A stretch of 48,835 bases of DNA from Oxalobacter sp. OttesenSCG-928-P03 (lineage in GTDB: Bacteria; Pseudomonadota; Gammaproteobacteria; Burkholderiales; Burkholderiaceae_D): NCBI GenBank assembly GCA_030269625.1, contig JAJDFZ010000010.1, forward strand, positions 1-48,835, in the 5' to 3' direction. The notes under the pieces are model-generated. The model was not told where the DNA came from. It saw only the letters and a list, made by a program, of their open reading frames with translations, and searched no databases. The position numbers were made by a program, and so were the translations under genes. The stretch's first letter is position 1, and every line of letters starts with the position of its first letter. This document shows positions 43,673-48,835 of this stretch, one piece after another.

Positions 43673-44065
43673 ATGCAAAAATTCCTGACCGCTTCCCTTG
43701 TTGTAGCCGGATTGACTTTTTCCATGTCCTTCAATACGGCGCATGCCAATGATACGGATGCGCAGCTTGCTACATCAGGTCATGTCAGTTCACTGTACCA
43801 GTGTGACCTTGGCGACAAGCTCACGGTATACAAAAATGCGGCTGACAACAGCTATGTCAATCTCCGCTGGCGCAACAAGATGTATCGACTGAACCGCCAG
43901 CAAACCACAACCGGCGCCGACCGTTTTGAAAACAAATCCGATGGCCTGGTCCTGATCAGCATTCCGACAAAGAGCATGCTGTTTGATTCCAAAAAAGGCC
44001 GCCAGCTTGCCAACGAGTGCCGTAATCCCGAGCAGAGCAGAAGGCACTTCGCTTCCCGCAAATAA
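43673..44065 (+). CDS. Exported MliC-like small protein
   Basis: 130 residues from ATG 43673 (GAGG eight bases before it). Signal peptide MQKFLTASLVVAGLTFSMSF, cut near AHA. The mature part has YQCDLGDKLTVYKN, a YRLNRQQTTTGADRFENKSD stretch and a second Cys in ANEC, the pattern of the MliC/PliC lysozyme-inhibitor fold. The C-terminal tail is basic. The lipobox of MliC lipoproteins is absent, so it would be periplasmic. It is not part of the fli operon. Confidence 0.65.
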   Translation: MQKFLTASLVVAGLTFSMSFNTAHANDTDAQLATSGHVSSLYQCDLGDKLTVYKNAADNSYVNLRWRNKMYRLNRQQTTTGADRFENKSDGLVLISIPTKSMLFDSKKGRQLANECRNPEQSRRHFASRK

Positions 44066-44090
44066 GCTGTATACCGGCGCCTGATGGCGC

Positions 44091-44140
44091 TATAATACCG
44101 GTCTTGACTAACTCTTGAATGGCTCTTTTAGGGGCCATTC
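44091..44140 (+). promoter_or_regulatory. Possible acnA promoter and leader hairpin
   Basis: TATAAT (44091-44096) is an exact -10 hexamer with a poor -35. It follows a GCGCC/GGCGC hairpin. In the leader GAATGGC (44117-44123) and GCCATTC (44134-44140) form a 7-bp stem ending 16 bases before the acnA start codon. Confidence 0.4.
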
Positions 44141-44156
44141 TTGTTTGGAGCAAAGC

Positions 44157-46880
<2,724 letters not shown>

Positions 46881-47216
46881 GAGACGGGCTGCGCCTGATC
46901 ATCATCCCCCTGCTTGTGCAGGGGGATTTTTTTTGCGAAAAAAAGACCTGTGGAGGAAGTTTCCCGCACAGGCCGTCAGAATAAGCGCATAAAAGTAAAA
47001 CGGAGTGCCAGGGCAAACCCTGGCGATACAAAGAGCTGAGGCTAAAGTACCGGACCGACCTTTCGCTGCTGACCGTGGAGGGCGGGTTCAAAAGAGGGGG
47101 TTCTTGTTGCCCCTGCTTTGGCACCCGGCACCCGGCAGCGTCCGCACCGGGCCATGCACAATCTTAGCCATGGCTTATCGTTTCATGAAAATGCTTTAAA
47201 GTCAACGGGTTAGATT
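46881..47216. other. Gap between acnA and porin with strong secondary structure
   Basis: Holds the acnA terminator, then a second hairpin GCCAGGG-CAAA-CCCTGGC (47007-47024). About 150 GC-rich bases with repeated CACCCGG units follow. No gene is supported and no RNA family is recognised. Confidence 0.5.
46904..46934 (+). terminator. Rho-independent terminator after acnA
   Basis: Stem TCCCCCTG (46905-46912) and CAGGGGGA (46919-46926) with loop CTTGTG, followed by eight T. Confidence 0.9.
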
Positions 47217-48314
47217 CTAGAATTTGTGGAACATGCCGAGGTGGAAGGTGGTATTGCTTTCGCCGTCGTAAGCGGCGCCACGGTAGAACGCGGAAATGGC
47301 GCCGCTGTCAAAGTCGGTGTAGGACACCCTGGTATAAACCTGGGTGCGTTTGGACAGGTTGTAAGTGTAGCCCAGCGCGTATTTCCGGGCTTTTTCGTCG
47401 CCCAGCCTGGCAGCTGTGCCGGCGATTTTCGCGTCTTTGAGTTCCACGTAGTTGAAAAGGGCGTCAACAGTGCCGGCGCCAATTGTCCATTTGAGACCGG
47501 CAATCCAGGAATCCTGGCGGGAGGTAATGCCTTCGCTGCCGCCATATCGGGTTGCCAGGGCGCTGTTACTGAATCCGCCGTTTTTCCAGCCCCTGTCATG
47601 GGTGCGCTCGTAGCCGAGCGAAAGGCGGACCGGCCCGAGGGTATAAGCGCCGCCGAAGTTCCACATGGTCGAGTTATTGGAATCCGCCCGGCGGCTCCAG
47701 CTTCCCAAAAGGAAGAGCGGCCCGCGATCGTACCGCAGTGATGCGGCATAGCCGTCATTGTCAGCGCCAAAGGCCGGGGCAGAGCCGGGTTCGCTGTTTT
47801 TGCCGTCTTCGCCGAGCGAGTATGAGGCGCGCAGGTACAGGCCGCGCCAGGCAGGGCTGTCGTACCGGAGGGTATTGCCGATCCTGACGGAACGCTGCGA
47901 GCTTCTGAGCATACTGGCGGCGCCATCCTGGTTGAGGGGGTCAAGCACGCGGAAGGTTTCGGTCGGGACTTCGTTCATGCGCCCGAAACGCAGGCTGCCC
48001 CAGTTGCCGGCCAGTCCCATGTTGGAGGCACCTTCCCATTCAGCGCCCTCGCTGCTTTCAAGCATGCCGTCCTGGAGGGTAAAGCGGGTCTGGATGTCAA
48101 AGGTGGCCTTTAAGCCGCCGCCCAGGTCTTCGGTGCCCTTGATGCCGAAAGCATTGCTGTCGTTTTCATCCATCCGCCAGTCCCTGCCGGTTTCCTTGAG
48201 GTAGCCGATATCGACCCAGCCGTAGACGGTAATGGCGGTCCGGGCGTGCGACAGCGTCGGGAAAAGGGCGGCAAGAAGAGTGAAAAGGATGAATGGATGG
48301 CGGTATTTTTTCAT
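47217..48314 (-). CDS. Gram-negative general porin
   Basis: Trimeric 16-strand outer-membrane porin of the betaproteobacterial OmpC/Omp32 type; 365 residues. Signal peptide to SHA, first strand AITVYGWVDIGYL, then FGIKGTEDLGGGLKATFDIQ and GNWGSLRFGRMN, alternating strands, and a terminal Phe (LGMFHKF), the BAM signal. No gene partner is nearby. Confidence 0.93.
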   Translation of the reverse strand: MKKYRHPFILFTLLAALFPTLSHARTAITVYGWVDIGYLKETGRDWRMDENDSNAFGIKGTEDLGGGLKATFDIQTRFTLQDGMLESSEGAEWEGASNMGLAGNWGSLRFGRMNEVPTETFRVLDPLNQDGAASMLRSSQRSVRIGNTLRYDSPAWRGLYLRASYSLGEDGKNSEPGSAPAFGADNDGYAASLRYDRGPLFLLGSWSRRADSNNSTMWNFGGAYTLGPVRLSLGYERTHDRGWKNGGFSNSALATRYGGSEGITSRQDSWIAGLKWTIGAGTVDALFNYVELKDAKIAGTAARLGDEKARKYALGYTYNLSKRTQVYTRVSYTDFDSGAISAFYRGAAYDGESNTTFHLGMFHKF

Positions 48315-48667
48315 GGTTATTGTCTGCTCATACCGGAAAGGTTGTGCGAAAGGCGCCCGGGCACGGTTGATGGTATCAGGGTAAGCGAACCGGTAAGGAT
48401 GGGCTTGATATCACGCAAAAAAGCGTGTGCCTGCGCGGCAAAAGCGAGTCCTTTGTTGTTTTTCCGTTACAAAAACCTGCTATTTTACCGTTTGCTGCTC
48501 AGGCAGGAAATATCGCGGCCAGGCTGGCCGTTTGCCGGAGGCGGGGTTTTCACGGGCAGGCATGCCTGTGCCGTGCCTGTTTGTGAAACGCAAACAGGAT
48601 CAGTGCAGGAAATGGAAGAAGAACCCGGAAGGCTGGAGAGAAAGCCTTCCGGGAGCAGGAAATTGCA
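48315..48667. other. Upstream region of the porin with palindromes
   Basis: No gene of its own. Contains CAGGCATGCCTG (perfect 12-bp palindrome near 48557-48568), the hairpin CTGTTTG/CAAACAG (48577-48583, 48591-48597) and a terminator-like stem. I could not place the porin promoter. Confidence 0.5.
48624..48653 (-). terminator. Hairpin terminator of the gene at the right edge
   Basis: Stem CCCGGAAGGCT (48624-48634) and AGCCTTCCGGG (48643-48653). On the minus strand it follows the stop at 48668 by 14 bases, and the bases after it are T/C-rich rather than a clean T-run. Confidence 0.55.
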
Positions 48668-48835
48668 CTACAGATTTTCGATGGTAACAGTGCAATTGTT
48701 GCGGGAGAGTATTTTTTTGCTGATGTCCAGCAGGCTGTGACATTTCAGGTAACTGATAATGTGGATGTATTCGGTTCCCGCAGGAAGCGGTTCTGCCCGG
48801 GTGGCCGTTTTAATGCTGAAAACAGCCCTGGCCGG
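48668..48835 (-). CDS. C-terminal end of an unknown protein (5' end outside window)
   Basis: On the minus strand a frame is open from the right edge to TAG 48670-48668, about 55 codons. It reads ARAVFSIKTATRAEPLPAGT, then EYIHIISYLKCHSLLDISKK and ends NCTVTIENL. The composition is protein-like and a hairpin follows the stop. I do not recognise the family. Confidence 0.55.
   Translation of the reverse strand, partial: PARAVFSIKTATRAEPLPAGTEYIHIISYLKCHSLLDISKKILSRNNCTVTIENL

Noticed and set aside
47047-47080. TAAAGTAC as a sigma-28 -35 box
   Set aside because: No CCGATAA or CCGTTAA box follows at 10-12 bases, and no flagellar gene is downstream.

Overview
The window looks like a chromosomal segment of a motile betaproteobacterium of the order Burkholderiales. 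The evidence is the gene order fliC-flaG-fliD-fliS-fliT-(fliK-like)-(flhB-like)-ycgR-ycgR-fliE // fliF-G-H-I-J-K-L-M-N-O-P-Q-R, a trimeric-type Gram-negative porin, an AcnA-type aconitase and the lineage-like flagellin termini. The family Oxalobacteraceae is a guess. No rRNA, tRNA, CRISPR array or insertion sequence was recognised.

Layout. (1) 1-4950: end of a probable glycosyltransferase, then rfbB-rfbA-aminotransferase making a dTDP-4-amino-4,6-dideoxyhexose (VioA-like route, no rfbC/rfbD), then a patchwork of a Stf0-type sulfotransferase among decayed gene pieces (TPR protein, Wzt-like ATPase, WbqC). (2) 4951-10245: sulfate activation (cysD, cysNC fusion, giving PAPS) and a sulfonate/taurine-type ABC transporter whose binding-protein gene is frameshifted in a G10 run. 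(3) 10246-19961: AT-rich glycan-modification block: a frameshifted TPR-methyltransferase, a methyltransferase and WbqC on +. On - there is a set of NeuD-like acyltransferase, acyl carrier protein, FabG-like reductase, methyltransferase and acyl/aminoacyl-AMP ligase. A CgeB-like glycosyltransferase on + faces the flagellin. (4) 19962-31298: flagellin under a sigma-28-type promoter, a Sel1-repeat protein, an orphan HigA antitoxin, flaG, fliD, fliS, fliT, FliK-like and FlhB-like proteins, two YcgR brakes and fliE. (5) 31937-43515: fliF to fliR. (6) 43516-48835: an MliC-like small protein, acnA, a porin and the end of an unknown gene.

How it fits together. Regions 1-3 read as a flagellin-glycosylation island beside the flagellin gene: RfbA/RfbB/aminotransferase make a dTDP-4-amino sugar; AMP ligase, ACP and reductase prepare an acyl group; the NeuD-like enzyme may transfer it; methyltransferases decorate it; flanking glycosyltransferases may attach it. 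CysD/CysNC would supply PAPS for the sulfotransferase, so the glycan may also be sulfated. This is inferred from family membership and position. The island is lower in GC than the flagellar genes and carries several broken genes, as expected of acquired, remodelled surface-glycan DNA.

Most notable: the acyl-viosamine-like set next to flagellin, the PAPS/sulfotransferase coupling, the G10 frameshift, the direct-repeat-flanked block of gene remnants, and a 20-codon ORF stop-start coupled to the AMP ligase.
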